A stretch of DNA of 64,000 bases from UBA5399 sp964464145. Its GTDB lineage: Bacteria; Bacillota; Clostridia; Christensenellales; Christensenellaceae. Of the stretch, positions 33,159 through 41,608 are shown piece after piece. Location: positions 1-64,000 of the forward strand of contig CAYXFB010000003.1 of assembly GCA_964464145.1 (NCBI GenBank), written 5' to 3'. The translations under genes were made by a program, and so were the position numbers. A model generated the notes under the pieces. That model had not been told where the DNA came from. It did not search any database and saw nothing but the letters and a program-made list of their open reading frames with translations. Position 1 is the first letter of the stretch; each line of letters begins with the position of its first letter.

Positions 33159-34146
33159 TGTTCTCATTCTCCTTAACAATCTTCGCTATCTGTACAGCAT
33201 ATTTATTATTGTCTGTGCCCACTACACCCTTGAACTTTGGAATGTCCTCCACATTCACGTTTATGTATTCCCTTATGCTGTGGTTTATGCAAATCACATC
33301 ACCCACCTGCATATTGAGAATCTCGCGAAAGGAGGTCTGTGTGTCGTTAAACACCGCTCTTAGCGATACATATGTGTTTAAGAGCTGTCCTCTTATGGTT
33401 TCTTCCTTGCTGTCCACACGGTGAACGCTTTGGTTTGCCAGCGTCCAGTTTACCGTATTGAGCTGCTTTGCTATCGGCTGTACCGCGAGATGCGGTATAC
33501 ATATGGAAATAAGCCCCTGTATCTCATCCAAAGTAACATTCAGCGTGACAATGGCGGCAGGCTCATTCATTTCAACGATCTGCGTAAACTGCGAGCTGTA
33601 TTCCACTCTGGATAATACGGGGTTTACATTAGTTATCTTTTCCCATGAATCCTTTAATATACCCATCGTTTGATAGAGTATATTTTCTATTATGGATGTC
33701 TCTATCTCGGTAAAGCTCTTGTCGCTCAGCGTATAATCGGCAACTCCGCCGAAAAGACGGCTTATGAAGCCATACACAAGCGACGAGGATAGCTCTATCA
33801 AAAGTGAGCCGGAAAGAGGCTCCATTTCAATGACACCCAGCACTACCGGAGAGGGTATGGAGTTGTTGAACTCACCAAAGCTTATCTCCTCAACGGAAAT
33901 AACCTCTATTTCACACACGGTATGAAGCATACCCGTGAGCCTGTTTGCCAGCAAAAACGCAAAGTTATCAAAGACTATGTTGAGCGTTCGCATCTGTTCC
34001 TTGTAGAACTTATTTGCCGTTCTAAAATCATAAATGCGCACACCCGCCGATGGATCCGGCGGCGCTTCTTCGTGGCCTACATCCTCACCCATGCTTAATG
34101 CATTTAATAAATCGTCTATTTCATTTTGAGATAATACATTAGCCAA
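33148..34146 (-). CDS. fliM: Flagellar motor switch protein FliM
   Basis: A 332-residue switch protein. The N-terminal CheY-P-binding peptide is visible as VLSQNEIDDLLNAL; a CheC-like middle domain (LANRLTGMLHTVCE..., MEPLSGSLLIELSSSL) and a C-terminal SpoA-like domain (RAVFNDTQTSFREILNMQVGDVICI) follow. Start chosen at TTG 34146 (MANVLSQNE), with GGGAGGA 5 nt upstream; the frame is open to 34173 but adds a non-family extension. It is first gene of the fliM-fliY-cheB unit, with its own promoter ~90 nt upstream. Confidence 0.96.
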   Translation of the reverse strand: MANVLSQNEIDDLLNALSMGEDVGHEEAPPDPSAGVRIYDFRTANKFYKEQMRTLNIVFDNFAFLLANRLTGMLHTVCEIEVISVEEISFGEFNNSIPSPVVLGVIEMEPLSGSLLIELSSSLVYGFISRLFGGVADYTLSDKSFTEIETSIIENILYQTMGILKDSWEKITNVNPVLSRVEYSSQFTQIVEMNEPAAIVTLNVTLDEIQGLISICIPHLAVQPIAKQLNTVNWTLANQSVHRVDSKEETIRGQLLNTYVSLRAVFNDTQTSFREILNMQVGDVICINHSIREYINVNVEDIPKFKGVVGTDNNKYAVQIAKIVKENENIEQ

Positions 34147-34233
34147 CGGCTTCCTCCCGCTATAAGACCTCAAAAAGCCTGTTCGGATGCTATGGACAAA
34201 CCTATACAGACTCTTTGTATTTTAGCAATTTTT

Positions 34234-34262
34234 ATTATACCAACTTATGTTAAATTACACAA
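34234..34262 (-). promoter_or_regulatory. Sigma-A promoter (extended -10) of fliM-fliY-cheB
   Basis: TTGTGT (34257-34262), 17 bp, TATAAT (34234-34239) on the minus strand, with TGG immediately before TATAAT (extended -10). It lies in the 141-bp gap after fliL. Confidence 0.75.
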
Positions 34263-34287
34263 CACCTCAAAAGAACATAGCCGTCAT

Positions 34288-34767
34288 TTATTGAACCACA
34301 AAATCGCTTATGTAAACACCGTAAAACTCGGGCATATTCAAAAATTCGTTCAATTCGTCGTACAGCTTCTTCTCCAGCGTTTCTATGGCGTTATCCGCCC
34401 GCGCCTCAGTTTCCGTCATATCGCGCAGCACCTTGACGCATATATTCCTTATGGCCTGCTGGTTTTTATCGAGGTCGGCCGTCATGTCCTTGTCGAAAGC
34501 CATCGCAACCGTTGCCTTCACAAGAGGCGGAGTACCCATTGCAGCCGTCGCCGTACCGTCATCTGTGGCCGCTGCGTCTTCGGGCTTGAGATTTACCACA
34601 AAGAAATCTCCCGGTACATAATAAAAACGTTTGGTAAGCTCGGGCAAAGGCTTTTCGCCGTCTGCGGCGGCAGCCTGCTCTCCGCCACCAAACAAGCTGC
34701 ATGACGTAGCGGCAAACGCCATCACCATTATTATCGCAACTAATATAACAATTTTTTTTCTGTTCAT
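34288..34767 (-). CDS. fliL: FliL family protein with lipobox-like signal peptide
   Basis: A 159-residue protein. After the N-terminal segment (MNRKKIVILVAIIMVMAFAA) comes TSC at 22-24, resembling a lipoprotein processing site (ATSC) instead of the plain transmembrane helix normal for FliL. The remainder, with YVPGDFFVVNLKP, LVKATVAMAFD, AIRNICVKVLRDMTETEARADNAIETLEKKLYDELN, matches the stator-associated FliL domain. FliL surrounds or supports the MotA/MotB stator. Gene order motA-motB-fliL-fliM agrees. If lipidated it would be held on the outer face of the membrane rather than spanning it. Confidence 0.85.
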   Translation of the reverse strand: MNRKKIVILVAIIMVMAFAATSCSLFGGGEQAAAADGEKPLPELTKRFYYVPGDFFVVNLKPEDAAATDDGTATAAMGTPPLVKATVAMAFDKDMTADLDKNQQAIRNICVKVLRDMTETEARADNAIETLEKKLYDELNEFLNMPEFYGVYISDFVVQ

Positions 34768-34796
34768 ATCTCTGTCCTCTCTAATATATATTCAAA

Positions 34797-35732
34797 CTAG
34801 TTCGCTGCCGTTTCCGGTTGAACTATTGTGCTATTCTGCGTTGTGAGCACTGCGGCCGGCTGTGCCTGCGGCACAACAGCCACGTTAGCTTCCGCCTTTT
34901 GCAGATCAGTCAAAAGTCCGTCCACGTCCTTCGCCGTCAGTATTATGTTTACCCTGCGGTTTTTTTGCCTGCCCTCTGCCGTATCGTTTGTGGCTATGGG
35001 CATCCACTCTCCGCGCCCCAAGCTGTCAAACATGCTGGGCGACATTCCCGAAGCCTGTATCATGTATCTAACCACATTATTGGCACGCTTGCTGGAAAGG
35101 TCAAAGTTATCTGTAAATTCGGCTGTGTTTATTGGATTATTGTCCGTGTGCCCCTCAACCGTTACATGCGCTATTGCGTCCGAATAACTGGCGGCCATAT
35201 CGCTTATGCTTGTGAGTATGTTCTGTGCCAGCTCATTTCTTATATTTGCCTGACCCGAATCAAACAGTATGCCGTCCAGTATTGTCACCGTGATATACAT
35301 ACCATCCTTTGTAAGCATGAGCGAACTGTTTAGCCCCTGCTGGTCTATATATGCATTAAGATTTTCATAGAGCTGGTTGAACTCCTGATCCACCTTTTTT
35401 TGCGCGTCCGATTTGCTGTCCTCCAGCATCTGCTGCAGCATTTGCTTTATCTCCTGCTGCGACATCTTGCTGATGTCTATCTGGCTTTGCGGGCGCGTTG
35501 TAGAGCCGGTATCGGTCAAGCCCTGCGTGGGCGCCTTCACCTCTATTGGTTCAATAACAGAGCCGGTTGGCGTTCCCCGAAAAGACTCAACTATTGCGAT
35601 CCACTTTTCCTCGCTCATTGTGGACGAGGCGAAAAGCATAACAAAAAAGCACAACAGCAAGGTTACCAAATCGCCGTAGGTGTCCATCCAATTAGCACCA
35701 CCGCCACCGCTGCGCTGTTTCTTTTGCCTCAT
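34797..35732 (-). CDS. motB: Stator protein MotB
   Basis: A 311-residue protein. Basic N-terminus, single membrane helix at about 16-38 with the proton/sodium-accepting Asp (WMDTYGDLVTLLLCFF), a plug/linker, then an OmpA-like peptidoglycan-binding domain (ILFDSGQANIR, VEGHTDNNPI, LSSKRANNVVRYM, GQKNRRVNIIL-like end). It anchors the stator to the wall. It overlaps motA by 4 nt. A 25-residue C-terminal Ala/Gln tail is extra. Confidence 0.97.
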   Translation of the reverse strand: MRQKKQRSGGGGANWMDTYGDLVTLLLCFFVMLFASSTMSEEKWIAIVESFRGTPTGSVIEPIEVKAPTQGLTDTGSTTRPQSQIDISKMSQQEIKQMLQQMLEDSKSDAQKKVDQEFNQLYENLNAYIDQQGLNSSLMLTKDGMYITVTILDGILFDSGQANIRNELAQNILTSISDMAASYSDAIAHVTVEGHTDNNPINTAEFTDNFDLSSKRANNVVRYMIQASGMSPSMFDSLGRGEWMPIATNDTAEGRQKNRRVNIILTAKDVDGLLTDLQKAEANVAVVPQAQPAAVLTTQNSTIVQPETAAN

Positions 35733-36523
35733 TCTCCGCCTCCTCCGGCGGGTGCCTCATCCATCGCACTGGCGGCGGCATCCGTCTTGGATATGAAGGC
35801 CCTCAGCTTGTCCCTTATAACACGGGGATTTTCGCCGTCCTGTATGGAGAGTATACCCTCTATTATTATGTTTTTCTGAAGCTGCTCGTTCGTATTTTTC
35901 AACCGCAGCTGTGAGGCCAACGGATTATAAATAACGTTTGCCAACAGCACGCCGTAAAATGTTGTTATTAGGGCAACGGCCATCTGCGGCCCAAGCGTGC
36001 TGGGGTCATCCAGCTTTTGAAGCATGTTTATGAGACCTATCAGTGTACCTACCATACCAAAGGCGGGAGACACGGCAGAACCGCGATCGAATATACTTGC
36101 GTAGCGCTCGTGACGCTCGTCTATAAAGTATACCTCGGTCTCCATAACGTTTTTCACCAGTTCCGGATCGGTTCCGTCCAGTATAAGCATTACACCGTTT
36201 TTCATGAACGGATCATCCATACCGCTTACTTTATCCTCAAGTGCCAGCAGCCCGTTTTTTCTGGCTATATTTGCCATATCAACTATATCTTCGATTTGCT
36301 GATTCAAATCTATGTCATTCTTCTGCATAGCTATCTTCAGCAATGTAAATACCTTTTTAAAATCCTCCATGGGAGTAGATGCAATAAGGGCGCCCAAGTG
36401 ACCGCCCACAACAATAAAAATAGAACCGGCGTCGATATAATCTCTCAACACGCCCGTCATTAGTATAGTAGCTAATGTACATCCAATAGCCACACCCCAG
36501 CCCATTAACAATGTAATATTCAA
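35729..36523 (-). CDS. motA: Stator protein MotA
   Basis: A 264-residue ion-channel subunit with four membrane helices: about 5-25, 32-50, 150-175 and 185-205. GSAVSPAFGMVGTLIGLINML and FYGVLLANVIYNPLA are the conserved helix 3/4 motifs, and the cytoplasmic loop carries the FliG-interacting charged residues (RHERYASIFDRG). Start is TTG with GAGGGG 9 nt upstream. It is co-translated with motB. The C-terminus ends in a Gly-rich tail (AGGGGE). Confidence 0.97.
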   Translation of the reverse strand: MNITLLMGWGVAIGCTLATILMTGVLRDYIDAGSIFIVVGGHLGALIASTPMEDFKKVFTLLKIAMQKNDIDLNQQIEDIVDMANIARKNGLLALEDKVSGMDDPFMKNGVMLILDGTDPELVKNVMETEVYFIDERHERYASIFDRGSAVSPAFGMVGTLIGLINMLQKLDDPSTLGPQMAVALITTFYGVLLANVIYNPLASQLRLKNTNEQLQKNIIIEGILSIQDGENPRVIRDKLRAFISKTDAAASAMDEAPAGGGGE

Positions 36524-36575
36524 ATAACTTCACCCCTCTAGAGAACTATATTGCCCACCGCTTTGCTTGCGCTTT

Positions 36576-36815
36576 TTATTCGTTATACGATACTGACATT
36601 CGCTCCAGCGTATCTGAGAGCTTCATCGGCATATTTAAGTATATAAGCTGTTTGTAAGCTATTATCCTCTCTATTATAACATCCGGCGGCTCCAGCACCA
36701 GTATTTTTTTTCCTGATGCCAGAGTCAGCACGGTGTCCGGAGTGGCTTCCATAAAATCAATAGTCTCCGCATTCACGAAAAACTTCTCTCCGTTAAGCTT
36801 TGAAACCTCTATCAT
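36576..36815 (-). CDS. flbD: FlbD family flagellar protein
   Basis: A 79-residue protein with the family pattern MIEVSKLNGEKFFVNAETIDFMEATPDTVLTLASGKK and VIIERIIAYKQLI. Such genes sit between flgE and motA in many Firmicutes; the role is unclear, possibly linked to motor or hook assembly. It is 35 nt after flgE. Confidence 0.93.
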   Translation of the reverse strand: MIEVSKLNGEKFFVNAETIDFMEATPDTVLTLASGKKILVLEPPDVIIERIIAYKQLIYLNMPMKLSDTLERMSVSYNE

Positions 36816-36850
36816 TTACTGCGCCACCCTCCTAAAAAATTCGTTTCGTA

Positions 36851-38206
36851 TTACCTCTTCAGATTTACAAGCTCTTCCAGCATAGCGTCTGAAGTGGTTA
36901 TTATTCTGGAGTTCGCCTGGAAGCCCCTCTGTGTGGTTATCATGTTTACCATTTCCTCTGAAAGGTCAACGTTGGACATTTCAAGAGAGGAGGGTGTCAA
37001 TCCACCAAATCCCTCGTCGCCCGGGCGGCCATACTGCGCGTTGCCCGAGTTTGCGGAGGAGCGATACAGGTTTGTGGCAACCTTTTCAAGACCCTCATTG
37101 TTCGCAAAAGTAGCCATGCCGAGGTAACCCAGCACCACCTGCTCGTTCTTGGCAAACTTTGTTCCGTTTATTATGGTGTCCTCTTTGAGCTGGGCTATGA
37201 GTTGCCCCTTCTCGTTTATGGCAAAGTTGGTGTATTTATCCTGAGATACCTCCATATCGCCACGGTTGTTGCCGGATACAAAGCCGTCGTTGTTGCTTAC
37301 CGTTACGTAGCCGTTGTCTATAACATCGGGTATCTGTTTCATCAATTGATCAAAAACCGTCACCGAAGGTGCAGGGTTTGGGTTGGGCAGAGCGGGAAGC
37401 GTATCCACCTTAAATTCAACATTACCGATACCGGGCAAATTAACGCGTAAAATATCTCCGGCCGCTATTGCATCTGTAGGGGCAAAAGCTGCCCATGTAC
37501 CTTCAGTTGCCGGAGCAACCGGTGGGGTATATTTTGAAAAAGTTATAGGTTGCTTGGCCGCGCCTACTCCCCACAGAGAGTCTGTTACATCAACACCGTT
37601 TCTGTAAACCTTGACATCCGGTACTGTACTTGGTGTTGTGCTGGGTGTTACTTCAAATGTATATGTACCCGAATTTAGAGATTTTATAGCAGCCTGGTCA
37701 TCGTTATATTTAAAATCAATCATGTTGCCCGTACTCTTACCGTCTATATAAGAAGCTTTGCCTCTGCCGTTGCTGCCCTGTACGTATGTGGCGTTATAAG
37801 ACTGCACCCTGTAACCGCTTTGGTTTACAAGGAAGCCCGCGCCGTCAAGCGCAAGATCGCCCGCGCGGGAGTAGCGCTCGCCGTTGGGCGTTTTAAGTAT
37901 AAAGAAGCCGTCGCCCTCTATCGCCACGTCAAGCGTGTTGCCCGTGTACTGCGCCGCACCCGGAGAGTGCTTTATAACAATGGAATTAACCTTTGTACCA
38001 AGGCCTATCTGCCTGGGGTTAACTCCGCCCGATTCGCCGGAGGGACCCGTGGCTATAGACACGTTCTGGCTATAAAGATCTGCGAAGTTCGTTACGCTCT
38101 TTTTAAAACCCAACGTATTAACGTTAGAGATATTGTTACCAACTACGTCCATTTTTGTTTGGTGCGACCTCAGGCCCGTTACGCCCGAGAAAAGTGATCT
38201 CATCAT
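36851..38206 (-). CDS. flgE: Flagellar hook protein FlgE
   Basis: A 451-residue axial protein. The N-terminus MRSLFSGVTGLRSHQTKMDVVGNNISNVNTLG-type and C-terminus (LSEEMVNMITTQRGFQANSRIITTSDAMLEELVNLKR) form the helical D0/D1 core; the middle holds FlgE D2-type sheets (residues ~150-330). It polymerises into the hook and is exported by the type III apparatus. AGAGGAGG lies 9 nt before the first of two adjacent ATGs. A promoter immediately upstream suggests that flgE-flbD-motA-motB-fliL can be transcribed separately from flgD. Confidence 0.97.
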   Translation of the reverse strand: MMRSLFSGVTGLRSHQTKMDVVGNNISNVNTLGFKKSVTNFADLYSQNVSIATGPSGESGGVNPRQIGLGTKVNSIVIKHSPGAAQYTGNTLDVAIEGDGFFILKTPNGERYSRAGDLALDGAGFLVNQSGYRVQSYNATYVQGSNGRGKASYIDGKSTGNMIDFKYNDDQAAIKSLNSGTYTFEVTPSTTPSTVPDVKVYRNGVDVTDSLWGVGAAKQPITFSKYTPPVAPATEGTWAAFAPTDAIAAGDILRVNLPGIGNVEFKVDTLPALPNPNPAPSVTVFDQLMKQIPDVIDNGYVTVSNNDGFVSGNNRGDMEVSQDKYTNFAINEKGQLIAQLKEDTIINGTKFAKNEQVVLGYLGMATFANNEGLEKVATNLYRSSANSGNAQYGRPGDEGFGGLTPSSLEMSNVDLSEEMVNMITTQRGFQANSRIITTSDAMLEELVNLKR

Positions 38207-38230
38207 ATTGAAGATCCTCCTCTAATATTT

Positions 38231-38258
38231 ATTATATATAAATTTTCGTTACATTCAA
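38231..38258 (-). promoter_or_regulatory. Sigma-A promoter of flgE
   Basis: TTGAAT (38253-38258), 16 bp, TATAAT (38231-38236) on the minus strand. Expected start near 38224, about 18 nt before the ATG and just ahead of the AGAGGAGG site. It sits in the 136-bp flgD-flgE gap, where no TIGR02530-type small gene was found. Confidence 0.65.
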
Positions 38259-38342
38259 TCATTATTATATCAGCCATCCTTGCCAATAACATTGAATAAG
38301 CTTACTCCTGTTTTCTTACTCAGACCGGCCGTTCCGGATAGT

Positions 38343-39095
38343 CTATTTTTCCTCAACAGGCGGCTTTTCCTCAACAGGCGGTTTCTCTTCCACCGGAGGC
38401 TTTTCTTCTACCGGCGGTTTTTCCACCGGAGCCGCTTCGTTTCCGTATTTTATTATATCCGAAACCATGACTTTCTTGTCTTTCATTGTGGCGGTATCCT
38501 TCAGCTTGGCGTACATCGTGCCGTTTTCTATTGTGATGTATTCCACCTCACCGGTGATCTTCTCCGTAACAAAGTTGCCAAATTCGTCCAGCTTGCTCGT
38601 GGCAACCTCCGCCGTTATGTTCTTGCCAATCAAATTCGATGTCTGCGCTATGAGGCTCTGCTGATCAAAGCCGCTGTCTATAACGTAGTTTATAGATGTC
38701 ATCGGCACCTTGAAATTACCCACCATGAGATAATCGATGCCACCTGAGCGCGTTACGCCCGAAACGATCCCCGTTATTTCCTGCCTTGCGCCCGTACCGT
38801 CCGAAACCGTGGCGGCAACGTATTTTCCGATCATGGAATACGCTTTTTGGCTGGAAACAGCGCTGTTCATTTCCTGCATTTGCTCCAACGAGGAGAACTG
38901 CGCCATCTGCGCTATCCACTCTGTATCGCTGGTGGGCTCCAGCGGATCCTGGTTCGACATTTGAACCGCCAGTATCTGCAAAAATTCGTTCTTGCCCAGT
39001 TCTTGCTTTGGCACCCTGCTCTGCGCGTCCCCCGCTGTTGATTTTGTGCCGCCTATCCCGTTTGCATTAGCAAAGGATGTTGGTGTTGTAGCCAT
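38343..39095 (-). CDS. flgD: Flagellar hook-capping scaffold FlgD
   Basis: A 250-residue protein. The N-terminal FlgD signature is clear (LGKNEFLQILAVQMSNQDPL and TEWIAQMAQFSSLEQMQEM). The middle has the Tudor/FnIII-like part. The C-terminus is extended by about five copies of PPVEEK encoded by an 18-bp tandem repeat (about 38346-38425). FlgD caps the growing hook. Gene order fliK-flgD-flgE is as in other Firmicutes. Confidence 0.95.
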   Translation of the reverse strand: MATTPTSFANANGIGGTKSTAGDAQSRVPKQELGKNEFLQILAVQMSNQDPLEPTSDTEWIAQMAQFSSLEQMQEMNSAVSSQKAYSMIGKYVAATVSDGTGARQEITGIVSGVTRSGGIDYLMVGNFKVPMTSINYVIDSGFDQQSLIAQTSNLIGKNITAEVATSKLDEFGNFVTEKITGEVEYITIENGTMYAKLKDTATMKDKKVMVSDIIKYGNEAAPVEKPPVEEKPPVEEKPPVEEKPPVEEK

Positions 39096-39125
39096 AAAAT
39101 ATTTTTCCTTTCTGTGGCGCTTGCC

Positions 39126-40583
39126 TTATGCGCTAAATTCCACAGAACCTCCTTGCTCTGCAAGTATATCGTAGTTGGACAGTTCTCCCGTATATGCGGG
39201 CATTTCTATTCCCTCTATCGCATCTTCCGGTAGTCTTCCCTGACTGCCGCCTGAACCGTTTGGTTCAAAACCCTGTCCGTTGTTGTTTGTATCCTGTCTG
39301 CCTGTCGCGCTGGACATCTGGTCGTATACCACTTCCATCTGTACAACGTTTATGCCACGCTCCTTGAGGCTTTCCTGAATTTGCGTCGCGTCGTTTTGTA
39401 TCATCATGTGCACATCTTTGCTTCCCGTCACCAGCTTGGCTATGAGGCCCTTTTCTCCTGCCGCCAGCATTATGGACAGTCCGCCCAGATGCTCAGGCTT
39501 GAGCTGAAGGAAAAACTCCGTTTTTTCCTTTGTAACCAAGCTTCTCACCTGATCCACTATCTGAGACTGCACGTTTTGCCTGAGCTGGAACTGCTGCTCC
39601 GGCCTTAGCTCCTGCATGCTCTCTTTAAACTCCACCTTGCCGTCCTGCGCTATTTGAGCCGTCATTGGCTGCTGCGTATTGGTAGGCGTTTCCTTCTGCT
39701 TTGCTGAAGCGTCCGCTCCGTCACCATCCTCGCTTGCCGTAAGCGATTTCGTTACCATAGCTTCCTGCTCCTCCGCTATGTTCTGCGGCGTTACGGTCTT
39801 TTGGCTGTCTGCGATCTCCTGCTTCTTGAGCGCTTCGGAAACCTCCTGCATGGCCTGCTTGGCAAAGTTCTCCGCTTTGCTTTCCGCCACTTCCGGCTTG
39901 GCTTGCGGTACCGCTGGCTTTGTCTGCTCCACTACGGATTCCGCCACCTTTGCCTGCTTATCCGCCTCCGGCTCTTTGAGCTCCGCCTCGGGTTGTTCCC
40001 CCACCGGCACGCTCTGCGCGTTTTGTATGGGCTTTTCCTGCGTCTTGGGCTGCTCTATCGTTATCTCAGCCTCGGGCGCTGTGGCCTTATTTTCGAGTGT
40101 TATCTCAGCCTCGGGCGCTATCACCTTGTTTTCCAACGTAATCTCAGCCTCGGGAACGTCCATTGTGGATAGCAACTCGGCCGCCGCCCACTCAGGCGCT
40201 GCCTCCACTGCCGCATCCAACGTCAAGACCGCTTCAACGTTTTCCACCGGCGTCTGGTCTGCCGTAAGCACTTCCGAGCTGAATATGGGTATGACCGCAA
40301 AAACGTCCGGCAATACCTCGTTTGTCTCCTCCGGCTTGCCCGACTCCGTTTCTATAGCTTCATCCACCGGCTTGTCCATTTCCACCGGTTTGGCTTCCGC
40401 CGCCTGCATTTTTTTGTTTCCCCTGCCAGCAAAGCTTTCAGCTCTGTTAGCTTTGCCAGCATCGGCAGACTGCGCCGCCCTGTCCAGCCTAGAGAGGAAA
40501 TCATCCGTCTGTCTGCCCTGCTGCGCCTTCTTTTCGGGCGTTTTAATGGGCAATACGTCTAAAATATTGTTTACTGGTGTCAC
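39126..40583 (-). CDS. fliK: Flagellar hook-length control protein FliK
   Basis: A 485-residue protein. Residues ~1-330 are disordered and Glu/Pro/Ala-rich with three imperfect 13-residue repeats (PEAEITLENK.. ) near 145-185; this is the ruler part. The C-terminal Flg_hook domain is intact (FFLQLKPEHLGGLSIMLAAGEKGL, VHMMIQNDATQIQESLKERGINV). It sets hook length by switching the specificity of FlhB. Start is GTG with AGGAGG 7 nt upstream. A hairpin and a sigma-28-like site lie directly before the ribosome binding site. Confidence 0.93.
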   Translation of the reverse strand: MTPVNNILDVLPIKTPEKKAQQGRQTDDFLSRLDRAAQSADAGKANRAESFAGRGNKKMQAAEAKPVEMDKPVDEAIETESGKPEETNEVLPDVFAVIPIFSSEVLTADQTPVENVEAVLTLDAAVEAAPEWAAAELLSTMDVPEAEITLENKVIAPEAEITLENKATAPEAEITIEQPKTQEKPIQNAQSVPVGEQPEAELKEPEADKQAKVAESVVEQTKPAVPQAKPEVAESKAENFAKQAMQEVSEALKKQEIADSQKTVTPQNIAEEQEAMVTKSLTASEDGDGADASAKQKETPTNTQQPMTAQIAQDGKVEFKESMQELRPEQQFQLRQNVQSQIVDQVRSLVTKEKTEFFLQLKPEHLGGLSIMLAAGEKGLIAKLVTGSKDVHMMIQNDATQIQESLKERGINVVQMEVVYDQMSSATGRQDTNNNGQGFEPNGSGGSQGRLPEDAIEGIEMPAYTGELSNYDILAEQGGSVEFSA

Positions 40584-40597
40584 TTTTTCACCTCCTC

Positions 40598-40644
40598 CCG
40601 ATATATCACTTTCTTATATATCGGTACTTTTCGAATAAACATTA
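40598..40644 (-). promoter_or_regulatory. Sigma-28-type promoter overlapping a stem-loop before fliK
   Basis: TAAT (40641-40644), 15 bp, ACCGATAT (40618-40625) on the minus strand. The -10 forms the 5' arm of a perfect 9-bp hairpin CCGATATAT/ATATATCGG (40616-40624 with 40598-40606) that abuts the fliK ribosome binding site. Read-through mRNA from ylxF would contain the hairpin; mRNA started here (near 40611) would not, so translation could differ between the two. Confidence 0.5.
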
Positions 40645-40652
40645 TGTCTTTT

Positions 40653-41567
40653 TTATGAATTTGTGTCAGAAATTAATCTGGTAATTACGACCGCTTTCTC
40701 CACATCCAGCGCCGCCAATATCTTGGCCGCCTTCTTCTCATCCATCTGCCGCAATATATCAGCAATCCAGGTGTTGTCCGTTGTGGCGTTTAATATGCGC
40801 GCCGCGTCGTCCACCTTCATGCCCTCATAAACCTGCACAATCTGCGATTTATCGCCTAAAGTGCCTCCCGTTGTGCCTGTAGCACCGGTAGTACCCGTTC
40901 CTCCCGCACCTCCCGTGGTGCCGCCTCCCGTACCTCCGGATGACTGCGTTTTTAGCTTATCTTCCTGTTCCTTTAGCTGAGCTTCCTTCTGTATAAGCTC
41001 TTTTTCCTTTTCGGACAACTCTTGCTGTCGCTGGTTCACACCCTCCAAGCGGTCTACATATTCCTGCTTGGAGGAAACGGCCTCCTCATACTGCGAATCT
41101 TGCGATATAAAGAAATTTACCACCATAGACTTAACGTTAAACAAATTGAAATAATAAATCGCAGCGGCAGCCGCAATTATTATAAGCACAACAAGAGCGC
41201 CCACAAGACCCTTTTTGCTCTTGCCGCCCTCGCCCTTTACCCTTGGCTCTCTCTGCTCTTTTGGCTGTCTTTCCTTCTTCACCCTTGGTGTCTTTTCCTT
41301 TTTCACTTTCGGTGGTTTTGCTGTCTTTGCCTTTGCCGGTTTAGGCGGCTTGCTCTTCTTGACCTTGGGCGCCTTTTCCTTCTTCACTCTGGGAGCCTTC
41401 GCTTTTTTTTCGCGCGGCGCTTTTTCCTTCTTTTCACGCGGCGCCTTGGGTTCCTTCGGCTTTTTGGCGCCAAAGAGTCCCTTTTTCTTACCTTCCGGTT
41501 CTCCGGCGGCGTTTTCGCCCGTCAAAATCTCTTCCCCGAGATTTTGGCTTTCGTTGTTATCTGCCAC
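40653..41567 (-). CDS. YlxF/MotE-like membrane protein with Lys/Pro-rich N-terminal tail
   Basis: A 304-residue protein between fliJ and fliK, the position of ylxF in Bacillus. In order: an acidic start, a strikingly basic Lys/Pro/Arg tail built of short KKEKAP.. units (~30-120), one membrane helix (VGALVVLIIIAAAAAIYYF, ~123-142), a coiled coil (~170-205), a Gly/Thr linker, and a C-terminal MgtE-N-like domain (YEGMKVDDAARILNATTDNTWIADILRQMDEKKAAKILAALD). The family is thought to act in motor or export assembly. The positive tail is predicted to be cytoplasmic and is much longer than usual; it could bind nucleic acid, acidic proteins or membrane. Confidence 0.8.
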   Translation of the reverse strand: MADNNESQNLGEEILTGENAAGEPEGKKKGLFGAKKPKEPKAPREKKEKAPREKKAKAPRVKKEKAPKVKKSKPPKPAKAKTAKPPKVKKEKTPRVKKERQPKEQREPRVKGEGGKSKKGLVGALVVLIIIAAAAAIYYFNLFNVKSMVVNFFISQDSQYEEAVSSKQEYVDRLEGVNQRQQELSEKEKELIQKEAQLKEQEDKLKTQSSGGTGGGTTGGAGGTGTTGATGTTGGTLGDKSQIVQVYEGMKVDDAARILNATTDNTWIADILRQMDEKKAAKILAALDVEKAVVITRLISDTNS

Positions 41568-41608
41568 AATACTCTCTCCCGTCTATATTCTGCACACTGT
41601 GGCAAGCT

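Noticed and set aside
38207..38342. Possible small gene between flgD and flgE (a 24-codon frame starting MADIIMIECN)
   Set aside because: Too short, overlaps the flgE promoter and start, and does not resemble the expected small flagellar operon protein.
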